From: Enterobacter sp. RIT418 | Lineage (GTDB): Bacteria; Pseudomonadota; Gammaproteobacteria; Enterobacterales; Enterobacteriaceae | Reading direction: 5' to 3' | Length of the DNA: 64,000 nucleotides | Assembly: GCF_003057745.1 (NCBI RefSeq) | Contig: NZ_QBJD02000003.1 | Location: 248,001 to 312,000 of the forward strand | Part shown: positions 18,458 through 27,460 of the stretch, piece by piece | How the letters are laid out: the number at the start of each line of letters is the position of its first letter | Position numbering within the stretch: position 1 is the stretch's first letter | The notes under the pieces: model-generated | The model's input: only the letters and a program-made list of their open reading frames with translations | What the model was told of the DNA's origin: nothing | Databases searched by the model: none | Made by a program: the position numbers and the translations under genes

Positions 18458-19954
18458 ATGAAAACAAGCAATAAAAGCGCAGCAGATCATCACGCTGCGA
18501 AACGTCGCTGGTTGAACTCCCACGAAGAGGGCTACCACAAAGCGATGGGCAACCGTCAGGTACAGATGATTGCCATCGGCGGCGCTATCGGTACGGGTCT
18601 GTTTCTCGGCGCGGGCGCTCGCCTGCAGATGGCAGGCCCTGCTCTCGCCCTGGTCTATCTGGTGTGCGGGATCTTCTCTTTCTTCATCCTTCGCGCGCTG
18701 GGCGAGCTGGTTTTACACCGTCCTTCCAGCGGCAGCTTCGTCTCCTACGCGCGTGAATTTCTCGGCGAAAAAGCGGCCTACGTTGCGGGCTGGATGTACT
18801 TCGTCAACTGGGCAATGACCGGCATTGTTGATATCACCGCCGTCGCCCTGTACATGCACTACTGGGGCGCGTTTGGCGATGTTCCGCAGTGGGTGTTTGC
18901 CCTCGGCGCGCTGGCCATCGTCGGGACCATGAACATGATCGGCGTGAAGTGGTTCGCCGAAATGGAGTTCTGGTTCGCGCTGGTAAAAGTGCTGGCGATT
19001 GTGATTTTCCTCGTCGTCGGTACGGTGTTCCTCGGCAGCGGTAAGCCGCTCGACGGCAACGCCACCGGCTTCCACCTGATCACCGACAACGGCGGGTTCT
19101 TCCCGCACGGCCTGCTGCCTGCGCTGGTGCTGGTTCAGGGCGTCGTGTTTGCCTTTGCCTCTATTGAGCTGGTCGGCACCGCGGCGGGCGAATGTAAAGA
19201 CCCGCAGACCATGGTGCCAAAAGCGATCAACAGCGTGATCTGGCGTATCGGCCTGTTCTACGTGGGCTCCGTGGTGCTGCTGGTGCTGCTGCTGCCGTGG
19301 AACGCCTATCAGGCGGGCCAAAGCCCGTTCGTGACCTTCTTCTCGAAGCTCGGCGTGCCTTACGTTGGCAGCATCATGAACATCGTGGTCCTGACCGCCG
19401 CCCTCTCCAGCCTGAACTCCGGCCTCTACTCTACCGGGCGTATTCTGCGCTCGATGTCGATGGGCGGCTCTGCGCCGAAGTTCATGTCGAAGATGAGCAA
19501 GCAGCAGGTTCCGTATGCGGGCATCCTCGCGACGCTGGTGGTTTACGTCTTTGGCGTGTTCCTGAACTATCTGGTGCCGTCGCAGGTGTTTGAGATCGTG
19601 CTGAACGTGGCCGCGCTGGGCATTATCGCCTCCTGGGCCTTTATCGTGGTTTGCCAGATGCGCCTGCGCAAGGCGATCAAGGAAGGCAAAGCCGCTGAGG
19701 TGAGCTTTAAGCTGCCGGGCGCGCCTGTGACCTCCTGGCTGACCCTGCTGTTCCTGCTCAGCGTGCTGGTGCTGATGGCCTTCGATTATCCGAACGGGAC
19801 CTACACCATCGCGACCATTCCGCTGCTGGCGGTACTGCTGATCGCGGGCTGGTTCGGCGTGCGCAAGCGCGTGAGCGAAATTCACAGCACCGCGCCGGTT
19901 CATCATGATGATGACGCGAAAGACGCGCCGCTCGTGGAAGAGACGTCGCGTTAA
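18458..19954 (+). CDS. ansP: AnsP, L-asparagine permease
   Basis: A 498-residue inner-membrane transporter of the amino acid-polyamine-organocation (APC) family with about 12 membrane spans. It imports L-asparagine in E. coli and Salmonella. The first span has the family motif [27 protein letters not shown]. Sequence identity to E. coli AnsP is very high as I recall it, including [19 protein letters not shown] before the first span. The ATG at 18458 gives the same length as the E. coli protein; upstream in-frame starts add an unrelated extension. The C-terminal tail is acidic with a short His/Asp run. It is monocistronic, convergent with yncE and ends at a shared hairpin. Confidence 0.95.
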   Translation: MKTSNKSAADHHAAKRRWLNSHEEGYHKAMGNRQVQMIAIGGAIGTGLFLGAGARLQMAGPALALVYLVCGIFSFFILRALGELVLHRPSSGSFVSYAREFLGEKAAYVAGWMYFVNWAMTGIVDITAVALYMHYWGAFGDVPQWVFALGALAIVGTMNMIGVKWFAEMEFWFALVKVLAIVIFLVVGTVFLGSGKPLDGNATGFHLITDNGGFFPHGLLPALVLVQGVVFAFASIELVGTAAGECKDPQTMVPKAINSVIWRIGLFYVGSVVLLVLLLPWNAYQAGQSPFVTFFSKLGVPYVGSIMNIVVLTAALSSLNSGLYSTGRILRSMSMGGSAPKFMSKMSKQQVPYAGILATLVVYVFGVFLNYLVPSQVFEIVLNVAALGIIASWAFIVVCQMRLRKAIKEGKAAEVSFKLPGAPVTSWLTLLFLLSVLVLMAFDYPNGTYTIATIPLLAVLLIAGWFGVRKRVSEIHSTAPVHHDDDAKDAPLVEETSR

Positions 19955-19961
19955 CAAAAAA

Positions 19962-19989
19962 GCCGGGCGGCGGCTTCGCCTTGCCCGGC
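19962..19989. terminator. Hairpin between convergent ansP and yncE
   Basis: Arms GCCGGGC and GCCCGGC enclose a GC-rich loop, preceded by A6, so on the minus strand it ends in a U run. It can serve yncE well and possibly ansP. Confidence 0.65.
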
Positions 19990-20045
19990 CAGTTTTCACT
20001 CTTTTGCATGCCCGGCAAGCACTTCACCACCGGGCAGTTCCCCCC

Positions 20046-21107
20046 TCACAGCGTAATACGAATCACATCATCAGGCTGGGTCGCCTCCTGCTGGCGCGTC
20101 GATTTCTGCTTCACCGTCACGTACAGCGTTTTGCCATCCGGAGAAAGCGCCAGGCTGTTCGGATAGACCGGCGCATCGATGGTGCGAGTCACTTTGTAGG
20201 TTTTCGCGTCGATAATGCTCACCTTGCCCGCCTCGCGGTGGGTCACGTAAACTTCGTTGCGCGTCGGGTTAAACAGCACGGCCAGCGATTCCGGCGCGGC
20301 AATTTTTTCCATCACGCTGCCGTCTTTCAGGCTGACCACCAGCACTTCCGGCTGCTTTGAATCGGTCACAAATGCGCGTTGCCCTGCGGTGTCCAGGCTC
20401 AGGTTCAGATAGAAGTGTTCTTTGCCGTCGTCCTGGAGCTTCTTACGGCTCAGGATCGTGTTGGTCGCGGTATCAATGGTCAGCAGCTCGCCGTCGGCGT
20501 TGGTGGTGTACAGGCGTTTAGCCTGCGCGTCCAGCGCCAGCCCGGTGCTGTACTTCCCGGTGCTGCCGATGGTGCCCTTGAGTTTTACCGTCGCGCCGTC
20601 CACCACCCAAATCACGCTCTCATTGCCGACCCCGGTGATATAGACGGTGTTGGTGGCGTCATCGGCCACCAGCTGGCGCGGCTGCAGCGGCTTCACCGTT
20701 TCGCTGCGCTTGCGATCGTCCAGCACCAGGCGGCCCTTCACGTCGCCCGTTTTTGCGTCTATCGCGGTTACCGCGCTGCTGGTGGTATTGCCGAACCACA
20801 GCGTTTGGGTGGCTTTATCAAAGGTCGCGCCGAACGGCTTAAGATCGTTATGAATCGCCTGGGTCACTTCCAGCGTGACCGGATCCAGGCGATAAACAAC
20901 CCCGCCCTTATCAAGTTTACGGCTTTGTGACGTAGCCACCCACAGCGCGTTTTCCTGCTGGCTGACGGCCATTTCATAAGCCCCTTTGCCGACCGCTTTG
21001 CGCAGAACCTCTTCTGCGGCGTGGGCCTGGAAGGCACCCGCGAAAAGCAGTGAACCAATAAGCAGGGAGCCCCGCAGGCGCGGCGAACACAGTTGACGTA
21101 AAGACAT
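20046..21107 (-). CDS. yncE: YncE, periplasmic beta-propeller protein
   Basis: A 353-residue secreted protein with an N-terminal signal peptide ending AGAFQAHA. The repeated pattern (for example KLYTTNADGELLTIDTATNTI, NEVYVTHREAGKVSIIDAKTYKVTRTI and LALSPDGKTLYVTVKQ) is that of a seven-bladed YVTN-type propeller. E. coli YncE is iron-repressed and reported to bind DNA in vitro; its job is unsettled. It is divergent from pqqU, and a Fur-like box lies between them. The Shine-Dalgarno AAGGAA precedes the ATG. Confidence 0.93.
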   Translation of the reverse strand: MSLRQLCSPRLRGSLLIGSLLFAGAFQAHAAEEVLRKAVGKGAYEMAVSQQENALWVATSQSRKLDKGGVVYRLDPVTLEVTQAIHNDLKPFGATFDKATQTLWFGNTTSSAVTAIDAKTGDVKGRLVLDDRKRSETVKPLQPRQLVADDATNTVYITGVGNESVIWVVDGATVKLKGTIGSTGKYSTGLALDAQAKRLYTTNADGELLTIDTATNTILSRKKLQDDGKEHFYLNLSLDTAGQRAFVTDSKQPEVLVVSLKDGSVMEKIAAPESLAVLFNPTRNEVYVTHREAGKVSIIDAKTYKVTRTIDAPVYPNSLALSPDGKTLYVTVKQKSTRQQEATQPDDVIRITL

Positions 21108-21189
21108 ACCAATTCCTTTTCTAAACCAGGGAGAGTACTGCCGACATCGCTTCCAGCGGGCAAAGTCATGGCTTTGCCGCCTTTTTAAT

Positions 21190-21208
21190 GAGAATAGTAA
21201 TCATTAAT
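21190..21208. promoter_or_regulatory. fur box: Fur-like box between yncE and pqqU
   Basis: The 19-bp sequence GAGAATAGTAATCATTAAT matches the Fur consensus at 14 or 15 of 19 positions, including the ATCATT core. It sits 83 bp upstream of yncE and 144 bp upstream of pqqU, so it may act on either or both. In E. coli yncE is part of the Fur regulon, which supports the call. Confidence 0.65.
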
Positions 21209-21351
21209 GCAATGGATGTGGAGTTTTTTCTTTGCTGATGCTTTACGCATTAACGCAACGTGCGGCTATAGTTTTCAAAACTTTTACAAAACCTTTAACA
21301 TGTATGCACATGTTCCATTTGGTTCGTTTTATTCCATGGCTGGATCTTTTC

Positions 21352-23466
21352 ATGAAAATCATATCTGCCCGTAGGGCCACGCTCCCCCTGCTGCTGGTTC
21401 CCTGCATTATGGCCCCTCTCGCTGCGGTGGGTGCGGAAGAACAAACGATGATCGTAAGCGCCGCGCCGCAAACGATCTCCGAGCTTGATACCCCTGCCGC
21501 GGTCAGCGTGGTGAGCGGCGACGATATGCGCCAGGCCGCACCGCGCATTAACCTGTCCGAGTCGCTGGGCAGCGTACCGGGGCTGCAAATTCAGAATCGC
21601 CAGAACTACGCTCAGGATTTGCAAATCTCGATGCGCGGATTTGGCGCGCGCTCAACCTTTGGCGTACGCGGGATTCGCATGTACGTGGACGGCATTCCCG
21701 CCACCATGCCGGACGGACAGGGTCAAACCTCGAACATTGACCTCTCCAGCTTGGAGAGCGTCGAGGTATTGCGCGGCCCCTTCTCCGCCCTCTACGGCAA
21801 CGCATCCGGCGGCGTCATCAATATGACGACCCAAACCGGCAAAGAACCGCCGACCGTTGAGGCCAGCAGCTATTACGGCAGCTACGGCACCTGGCGCTAC
21901 GGCATGAAGGCGACGGGCGCAATGGGCGACGGGACGCACGCGGGCGACGTGGATTACACCGTCTCTACCACTCGCTTCACCACCAAAGGCTACCGCGACC
22001 ACAGCGGCGCGCGGAAGAACCTCGCCAACGCGAAGCTGGGCGTGCGTATCGACGATGCCAGCAAGCTAACGCTGATCTTCAACAGCGTGGACATGAAGGC
22101 CAACGATCCCGGCGGGCTAACCTACCAGGAGTGGCAGGATAACCCGCGCCAGTCTCCTCGCGCGGAGCAATACAACATCCGCAAGACCATTAAGCAGACC
22201 CAGGCCGGGCTGCGCTACGATCGCCAGCTTGGCGAGCAGGACGATCTCAGCGTGATGATGTACGCCGGAGAGCGCGAAATGACGCAGTACCAGTCGATTC
22301 CGTATCAGCCGCAGCTCAAGCCGACCCACGCGGGCGGCGTGATTGACATGCAGCGCCACTATCAGGGCATTGATACCCGCTGGACGCACCGCGGCGAGCT
22401 GCTGGTGCCGGTCACGTTCACCACCGGCCTGAACTACGAAACCATGAGCGAAGACCGCCGCGGGTATGAAAACTTCGTGATGCACGGCGGCGTGCCGGAG
22501 TACGGCGTGAAGGGCGACAAGCGCCGCAACGAGCGCAATCTGATGTGGAACGTTGACCCCTATCTGCAAACCCGCTGGCAGCTGACGCAGAAGCTGTCCG
22601 TCGATGCGGGCGTACGCTACAGCTCCGTCTGGTTCGACTCGAACGACCACTACGTGACGCCGGGCAACGGTGACGACAGCGGCGACGCGAGCTACCACAA
22701 ATGGCTCCCGGCCGGTGCCGTGAAGTACGCGATGACCGACGCGTGGAACCTCTACGCGGCTGCCGGACGCGGGTTTGAAACGCCAACCATCAACGAGCTC
22801 TCCTACCGTTCGGACGATCGCGGCGGTCTCAACTTTGGCCTTAAGCCCTCCACAAATAATACCTATGAGGTGGGCAGCAAAACGCGCATCGGCAATGGCG
22901 TGCTCACCGCGGCGCTGTTCCGCACCGATACGGATGATGAGATTGTCGTCGACAAGAACAAAGACGGCCGCACCAGCTATAAAAATGCCGGTAAAACCCG
23001 CCGTCAGGGCGTTGAGGTCTCGCTGGACCAGCAGTTTGCCGAAAGCTGGAAGCTGAAAATGGCGTGGACCTATCTGGACGCGACCTACCGAACCAACGTC
23101 TGCCGCACGGGCGACTGCAGCGGCAACCGCATGCCGGGTATTGCGCGCAACATGGGCTTCGCCTCGTTTGGCTGGCAGCCGGAAGAAGGCTGGTACGCCG
23201 GAACGGACGTGCGCTACATGAGCGACATTATGGCAAACGACGCAAACACGGCTAAAGCGCCCTCGTACACCGTGGTGGGCCTGAATACGGGCTATAAGTT
23301 CAGCTACGGCAACTGGGGCATGGACGTATTTGGCCGCGTTGATAACCTGTTTGACAAAGAGTATGCCGGCTCGGTAATCGTCAACGAATCAAACGGCCGT
23401 TATTACGAACCTGCTCCGGGCCGTAACTATGGCGTTGGGATGTCAGTGTCCTATCGCTTTGAATAA
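21352..23466 (+). CDS. pqqU: PqqU (YncD), TonB-dependent outer-membrane receptor
   Basis: A 704-residue outer-membrane receptor that in E. coli imports pyrroloquinoline quinone. The signal peptide is in MKIISARRATLPLLLVPCIMAPLAAVGA. A TonB box-like QTMIVSAAP follows, then the plug domain with the motifs GLQIQNRQNYAQDLQISMRGFGARSTFGVRGIR and SVEVLRGPFSALYGNASGGVINM. The barrel follows and ends FDKEYAGSVIVNESNGRYYEPAPGRNYGVGMSVSYRFE with a terminal aromatic residue for barrel assembly. The ATG at 21352 directly begins the signal peptide; earlier in-frame ATGs would add 40 unrelated residues. The start context is weak (TGGA). It ends at a strong hairpin. Confidence 0.93.
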   Translation: MKIISARRATLPLLLVPCIMAPLAAVGAEEQTMIVSAAPQTISELDTPAAVSVVSGDDMRQAAPRINLSESLGSVPGLQIQNRQNYAQDLQISMRGFGARSTFGVRGIRMYVDGIPATMPDGQGQTSNIDLSSLESVEVLRGPFSALYGNASGGVINMTTQTGKEPPTVEASSYYGSYGTWRYGMKATGAMGDGTHAGDVDYTVSTTRFTTKGYRDHSGARKNLANAKLGVRIDDASKLTLIFNSVDMKANDPGGLTYQEWQDNPRQSPRAEQYNIRKTIKQTQAGLRYDRQLGEQDDLSVMMYAGEREMTQYQSIPYQPQLKPTHAGGVIDMQRHYQGIDTRWTHRGELLVPVTFTTGLNYETMSEDRRGYENFVMHGGVPEYGVKGDKRRNERNLMWNVDPYLQTRWQLTQKLSVDAGVRYSSVWFDSNDHYVTPGNGDDSGDASYHKWLPAGAVKYAMTDAWNLYAAAGRGFETPTINELSYRSDDRGGLNFGLKPSTNNTYEVGSKTRIGNGVLTAALFRTDTDDEIVVDKNKDGRTSYKNAGKTRRQGVEVSLDQQFAESWKLKMAWTYLDATYRTNVCRTGDCSGNRMPGIARNMGFASFGWQPEEGWYAGTDVRYMSDIMANDANTAKAPSYTVVGLNTGYKFSYGNWGMDVFGRVDNLFDKEYAGSVIVNESNGRYYEPAPGRNYGVGMSVSYRFE

Positions 23467-23470
23467 GGCG

Positions 23471-23499
23471 TCTCCCGGCAGCGTTATGCTGCCGGGAGA
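23471..23499 (+). terminator. Hairpin after pqqU
   Basis: Twelve-base perfect arms TCTCCCGGCAGC and GCTGCCGGGAGA with a 5-base loop, starting 4 bp after the stop codon. No clear U tract follows, but the stem is very stable. Confidence 0.65.
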
Positions 23500-23569
23500 T
23501 CCATAATGAAGGGTAACGTTGTATTCAATTAAATCGTCTTAAAGAAATAATTACCGGTGGAAAGCGTTA

Positions 23570-24238
23570 TTAATTCAAATACTGACGCTGCAAAATGACG
23601 CTGGATTGATCAATTAACGTATCAATTGCCTTTTGGCTGGCTTCAACATCGCGTTCCTTCAGGGCCGAAAGCAGATCCTCATAATGAGAAATAAGGCATG
23701 CAATATCCTGGCGCTCTCTGTGCAAATAATTGGTGCACGGCCCCACGCGGATCCAGAGCTGCTCAATCAGCGCGCTGAGGGTTGGCATCTCGGCATATTG
23801 GTAAAGCGTGAAGCGGAAAAGACGTTCAGCATTCAGCGCGTTCTGAATGCTTCCCTTTTCCAGGGCATCAGCAAAACTGGCGGCCAGCTCGCGCAGCGCG
23901 TCGAGCTTGCTATCCGTGATGCGCAGGCAGGCTGCGGCAACGGCCATCGGCTCAAGCTGTTTTCTGATGTTGTTAATTTCGTTATAGCGTTCCATCGTGA
24001 TTTCCGGCACCAAAAAAGCCTGTGCAGGCGTGGCTTGCAGCGCCCCTGCGGAAACCAGCCGCAATAATGCCTCACGGACCGGCGTAATACTGGTCCCTAA
24101 TTTATCAGCAATTTCTTTTGTGATCAGTCGCGCGCCTGGCTTGAGTGAACCGGTAATTAATGCCCCTTTCAGGCTAAGTTCAACTTGCATAGTCAGACTG
24201 ACGCGTTGTGCTTTTTCCAAATTTTCTAAATCAAGCAT
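23570..24238 (-). CDS. mcbR: McbR-like GntR/FadR-family regulator
   Basis: A 222-residue regulator. The N-terminal winged helix includes LKPGARLITKEIADKLGTSITPVREALLRLVSAGAL, and the C-terminal FCD-type all-helical ligand domain follows. Its length and position between pqqU and curA match E. coli mcbR, which represses the colanic-acid gene mcbA. The sequence outside the DNA-binding domain is strongly diverged from what I recall of E. coli McbR, so its ligand and targets may differ. AGGA lies 8 nt before the ATG. A 21-bp dyad 132 bp upstream is a possible operator. Confidence 0.75.
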   Translation of the reverse strand: MLDLENLEKAQRVSLTMQVELSLKGALITGSLKPGARLITKEIADKLGTSITPVREALLRLVSAGALQATPAQAFLVPEITMERYNEINNIRKQLEPMAVAAACLRITDSKLDALRELAASFADALEKGSIQNALNAERLFRFTLYQYAEMPTLSALIEQLWIRVGPCTNYLHRERQDIACLISHYEDLLSALKERDVEASQKAIDTLIDQSSVILQRQYLN

Positions 24239-24369
24239 GTTTATTTCCTGTTACTCAATCAAGACGCGGTTCTTTATTTCAGCGTTATTAACGCTAAAAC
24301 ATGAAATATGATGTTTGTTCTTATGCCTGGAATCAAAATTCAGAGCGACACTATTATTTTTATTCCTGC

Positions 24370-24390
24370 TACCAAACTGCCTGTTTGGTA
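24370..24390. promoter_or_regulatory. Dyad upstream of mcbR
   Basis: Arms TACCAAAC and GTTTGGTA, both perfect, separated by TGCCT. It lies between mcbR and the end of curA in a position suited to autoregulation of mcbR. No U tract follows on either strand, which argues against a terminator. Confidence 0.4.
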
Positions 24391-24441
24391 TTCGGTAATG
24401 TTTGAACTCAGAGGAACGTTACCGACAGAGAATAGAATATA

Positions 24442-24465
24442 TTATGGCGACGCTTCTCGCCATAA
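24442..24465 (-). terminator. Hairpin downstream of curA
   Basis: Arms TTATGGCG and CGCCATAA with an 8-base loop, 41 bp beyond the curA stop. It is probably the curA transcript end, though a U run is lacking. Confidence 0.35.
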
Positions 24466-24505
24466 CATATAACAATACCTGCCATTAATGGATGTAATAC
24501 CTAGA

Positions 24506-25534
24506 CTAGGCGACGCGAATCACCACCTTGCCGAAGTTCTTCCCTTCAAGCAAGCCGATGAGCGTCTCAGGGGCTTTTTCGAGCCCGTCGGTGACCTGTT
24601 CCCGATAGTGGATTTTGCCTTCGCTTACCCAGCCACCCATCTCCTTCTGGAACTCGTCGATGCGGTGCCCGTAATCCTGGCCAATGATAAAGCCCTGCAT
24701 ACGGATGCGCTTTTTCAGAAGGGTTGCCATCAGGAGCGGCAGGCGATCCGGTCCGTCCGGCAGGCCCGTCGCATTATAGCCGCTGACCAGCCCGCACACC
24801 GGAACGCGCGCAGAGGTGTTCAGCAGCGGCAGCACGGCGTCAAAGACCTTGCCGCCGACGTTCTCATAGTAGATATCAATACCGTGCGGGCAGGCCTCAG
24901 CCAGCTGCGCCGCGAAGTCTTCGGCGCGATGATCGATGCAGGCGTCAAACCCCAGCACCTCAACGGCGTGACGGCACTTCTCTGCACCTCCCGCGACCCC
25001 GACAACCCGGCAGCCCTTAATCTTACCGATCTGCCCAACCGTTGCGCCAACCGGGCCGGTCGCCGCCGCAACGACCAGCGTTTCGCCCGCTTTCGGCTGG
25101 CCGATATCCAACAGCCCCATGTACGCGGTAAAGCCCGGCATCCCGAGGATCCCCAGCGCCCAGGACGGATGCGCGGGGTTGTCGCCAAGCTTGACCAGGC
25201 CGCTGCCGTCGGAAAGATCGTAATCCTGCCAGCCGCTGTAGCCCAACACCCACTCACCTTCCTTAAAGTCCGGATGATGAGACGTTTCGACCCGGCTGAC
25301 CGTGCCCCCCACCATCACCCCACCCAGCTCCACGGGCGGCGAGTAGGATGGCTCATCGCTCATCCGGCCGCGCATGTAAGGGTCGAGCGACAGCCATACC
25401 GTGCGCAGCAGGATCTGCCCCTCTGCGGGCGTGGGGATCGGCTGTTCTTCAAGACGAAAATTATCCGCCACCGGGGCGCCGTGCGGTCGCGAGGCCAGCA
25501 CCCAGCGGCGGTTTTGCGTGGAAGATTGACTCAT
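24506..25534 (-). CDS. curA: CurA, NADPH-dependent curcumin/enone reductase
   Basis: A 342-residue medium-chain reductase lacking zinc ligands, of the leukotriene B4 12-hydroxydehydrogenase type. The nucleotide site is in TLVVAAATGPVGATVGQIGKIKG, followed by VVGVAGGAEKC. Substrate-domain landmarks are WLSLDPYMRGRMSD and MVGGTVSRVETS. E. coli CurA reduces curcumin and other alpha,beta-unsaturated ketones. The ATG at 25534 follows AAGGAG at ideal spacing; the longer in-frame ATG at 25555 has no Shine-Dalgarno. It is monocistronic, next to mcbR as in E. coli. Confidence 0.92.
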   Translation of the reverse strand: MSQSSTQNRRWVLASRPHGAPVADNFRLEEQPIPTPAEGQILLRTVWLSLDPYMRGRMSDEPSYSPPVELGGVMVGGTVSRVETSHHPDFKEGEWVLGYSGWQDYDLSDGSGLVKLGDNPAHPSWALGILGMPGFTAYMGLLDIGQPKAGETLVVAAATGPVGATVGQIGKIKGCRVVGVAGGAEKCRHAVEVLGFDACIDHRAEDFAAQLAEACPHGIDIYYENVGGKVFDAVLPLLNTSARVPVCGLVSGYNATGLPDGPDRLPLLMATLLKKRIRMQGFIIGQDYGHRIDEFQKEMGGWVSEGKIHYREQVTDGLEKAPETLIGLLEGKNFGKVVIRVA

Positions 25535-25599
25535 CGTTCGCTCCTTTTTATGCAAATGTCATTAGAGCCTAGTCATTTATCACGCAAACTGCTTTAGCA

Positions 25600-26175
25600 T
25601 TACGAGCCGGACTGATTAAGCCTCACCACCAGATAGACGCACGGGGCATCCGTTTGATTAATAAACCGGCAGTCATTGGGCGGCCCCAGCTCCAGGCAAT
25701 CTCCGGCCTGCATCTCGTGGCGAGTGTCGCCCTCCTGAAACACCAGCTCGCCGGACTGCAGCCAGATCAGCTGGCGCGCCAGCGCATAGGATGAAGCCGG
25801 CATCGGCACGTCGCTGCCGGGCGGAAGCTCAACCTGCACAAGGTCGATAGGAAGATCGGTTCGCGGGGATACGTGGCGGCGAAGGTAGTGCGACTGCGGA
25901 TCGCGCCAGACGGGCTGGTTCGCCCGCCGCAGCAGTTTCCCCTCCTGCATTTCCGCGCGGGCAATCAGCGTCGACATGCTGATGCCAAACGCGCCGGATA
26001 GCCTCGCGAGCAGGGTCGCCGTCGGGCTGCTGTCCCCGCGCTCAATTTTGTGGATCATGGCGCGCGAAACGCCCGCCCGCTCGGCCAGCTCGCTTAAAGA
26101 CCAGCCGCGCGACTCGCGCTCAATGCGGATCCGGGCGCTGATCCGTTGGTTCATAGTGTCGGTTATCGTATTCAT
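25600..26175 (-). CDS. XRE-family regulator with cupin domain
   Basis: A 191-residue regulator with an N-terminal helix-turn-helix (GWSLSELAERAGVSRAMIHKIERGDSSPTATLLARLSGAF) and a C-terminal cupin fold (ELPPGSDVPMPASS...LIWLQSGELVFQEGDTRHEMQAGDCLELGPPNDCRF). Such proteins sense small metabolites, often amino acids or polyamines. It is divergent from mnaT and very likely controls it: the 72-bp gap holds two ACTATAGT palindromes. A palindrome ends only 8 bp from the ATG at 26175, so the true start may be the ATG at 26154. I see no E. coli counterpart at this exact place. Confidence 0.88.
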   Translation of the reverse strand: MNTITDTMNQRISARIRIERESRGWSLSELAERAGVSRAMIHKIERGDSSPTATLLARLSGAFGISMSTLIARAEMQEGKLLRRANQPVWRDPQSHYLRRHVSPRTDLPIDLVQVELPPGSDVPMPASSYALARQLIWLQSGELVFQEGDTRHEMQAGDCLELGPPNDCRFINQTDAPCVYLVVRLNQSGS

Positions 26176-26181
26176 AGCGCT

Positions 26182-26224
26182 ACACTATAGTGTAATATCG
26201 TGACAGATGCGTAATACTATAGTG
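26182..26224. promoter_or_regulatory. Twin ACTATAGT palindromes between the XRE-cupin gene and mnaT
   Basis: Two copies of the palindrome ACTATAGT (26184-26191 and 26216-26223) lie 32 bp apart, about three helical turns. The first extends to the perfect 12-mer ACACTATAGTGT. Each contains TATAGT, a good -10 hexamer on both strands, so a bound repressor would cover the start sites of both divergent genes. Confidence 0.65.
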
Positions 26225-26247
26225 AACAACACAGCCAGAGGTTAGCG

Positions 26248-26766
26248 ATGATTATCCGTCATGCCAGCAAAGAAGATTGCGCCGCCATCGGTGAAATATA
26301 CAACCACGCGGTGCTCCACACCGCGGCTATCTGGAACGATAAAACCGTCGATACCGATAACCGCATCGCCTGGTATGAAGCGCGAACGCTTGCGGGCTTT
26401 CCGGTGCTGGTGAGCGAGGAGGACGGCGCGGTAACGGGATACGCCTCCTTTGGCGACTGGCGCGCGTTTGACGGGTTTCGCCACACGGTTGAACACTCGG
26501 TCTATGTTCACCCTGACCATCAGGGCAAAGGCATCGGCAGGCAGCTGATGAAGGCGCTAATCGTCGAGGCGCGCAGGTTAGGCAAACACGTCATGGTGGC
26601 CGGGATCGAAACGCAAAACCGCGCCTCCATTCACCTGCATGAAACGCTCGGCTTTATCACCACCGGACAAATGCCGCAGGTTGGCACCAAGTTCGGCCGC
26701 TGGCTGGATTTAACCTTCATGCAGCTGCAGCTTGACGAGCGCAGCGAGCCGGACGCCCGGCCATGA
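26248..26766 (+). CDS. mnaT: MnaT (YncA), amino-acid N-acetyltransferase
   Basis: A 172-residue GNAT acetyltransferase. The acetyl-CoA motif is VHPDHQGKGIGRQLMKALIVEA, followed by HVMVAGIETQNRASIHLHETLGFITTGQMPQVG. E. coli MnaT acetylates methionine and analogues such as methionine sulfone and sulfoximine. GAGG precedes the ATG. Its stop overlaps the ydcZ start (ATGA), so the pair is translationally coupled. Acetyltransferase plus exporter-like membrane protein plus dedicated repressor suggests a small detoxification unit. Confidence 0.92.
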   Translation: MIIRHASKEDCAAIGEIYNHAVLHTAAIWNDKTVDTDNRIAWYEARTLAGFPVLVSEEDGAVTGYASFGDWRAFDGFRHTVEHSVYVHPDHQGKGIGRQLMKALIVEARRLGKHVMVAGIETQNRASIHLHETLGFITTGQMPQVGTKFGRWLDLTFMQLQLDERSEPDARP

Positions 26767-27212
26767 ACCAGTCGTTAACCCTGGCGTTTCTCGTCGCCGC
26801 GGGCATTGGCCTGGTGGTACAAAACACGCTGATGGTGCGAATTACCCAATCCTCTTCCACGATCCTGATCGCGATGCTGCTTAACTCGCTGGTGGGTATT
26901 GTGCTGTTCGTCAGCATTTTGCTTATCAAGCAGGGCGTTAGCGGCTTCCATGAGCTGGCGTCCACGGTGCGCTGGTGGACGTTGATCCCAGGCCTGCTGG
27001 GCTCATTTTTCGTGTTTGCCAGCATCAGCGGGTATCAGAACGTGGGCGCGGCCACCACGATCGCCGTGCTGGTCGCCAGCCAGCTGATTGGCGGGCTGGC
27101 GTTGGATATTCTCAGAAGCCACGGCATTCCGCTGCGCGCGCTGGTTGGCCCCGTTTGCGGCGCGGTGATGCTGGTGGTGGGTGCCTGGCTGGTGGCGCGC
27201 AGGCAGTTCTAG
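26763..27212 (+). CDS. ydcZ: YdcZ, DMT-superfamily membrane protein (DUF606)
   Basis: A 149-residue inner-membrane protein with about five hydrophobic spans, the half-size form of the drug/metabolite transporter superfamily. The sequence MNQSLTLAFLVAAGIGLVVQNTLMVRIT and IPGLLGSFFVFASISGYQNVGAATTIAVLVASQLIGG match E. coli YdcZ almost exactly as I recall it. It starts within the mnaT stop codon. Transport is inferred from the family; no substrate is known. Confidence 0.92.
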   Translation: MNQSLTLAFLVAAGIGLVVQNTLMVRITQSSSTILIAMLLNSLVGIVLFVSILLIKQGVSGFHELASTVRWWTLIPGLLGSFFVFASISGYQNVGAATTIAVLVASQLIGGLALDILRSHGIPLRALVGPVCGAVMLVVGAWLVARRQF

Positions 27213-27442
27213 AGGATCGTGCCGCCCTTCGTCAGCTGCTCGTGGCGCGCCTCCTCTTCTTCCCTGTGCTGCTTGCCGTGGTGGGAAATGGCGGTACGCA
27301 GGCGCTGCTGCTGGGTATAGCGATCGTCACGGCTGAGCGCGGCATCATCGCTCAGCTCAATCAGCAGCTCGTTCATGTGGCTAATCACGCCCTCGTCGAT
27401 GGCGGCATCAACGCGGGAGATAACATCGCTTAAATGTGACAT
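27209..27442 (-). CDS. ydcY: YdcY, DUF2526 protein
   Basis: A 77-residue charged cytoplasmic protein, the same length as E. coli YdcY. Conserved stretches are ISHMNELLIELSDDAALSRDDRYTQQQRLRTAI and ARHEQLTKGGTIL. The ATG at 27442 follows AAGGAG; the longer frame start has none. Function unknown. It overlaps the ydcZ stop by 4 bp, convergent. Confidence 0.9.
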   Translation of the reverse strand: MSHLSDVISRVDAAIDEGVISHMNELLIELSDDAALSRDDRYTQQQRLRTAISHHGKQHREEEEARHEQLTKGGTIL

Positions 27443-27460
27443 TGTCACTCCTTGTAGATT

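Noticed and set aside
18713..19999. A 428-codon minus-strand ORF opposite ansP
   Set aside because: It is rich in Arg, His and Gln with no family pattern, a typical antisense shadow of a GC-rich gene.
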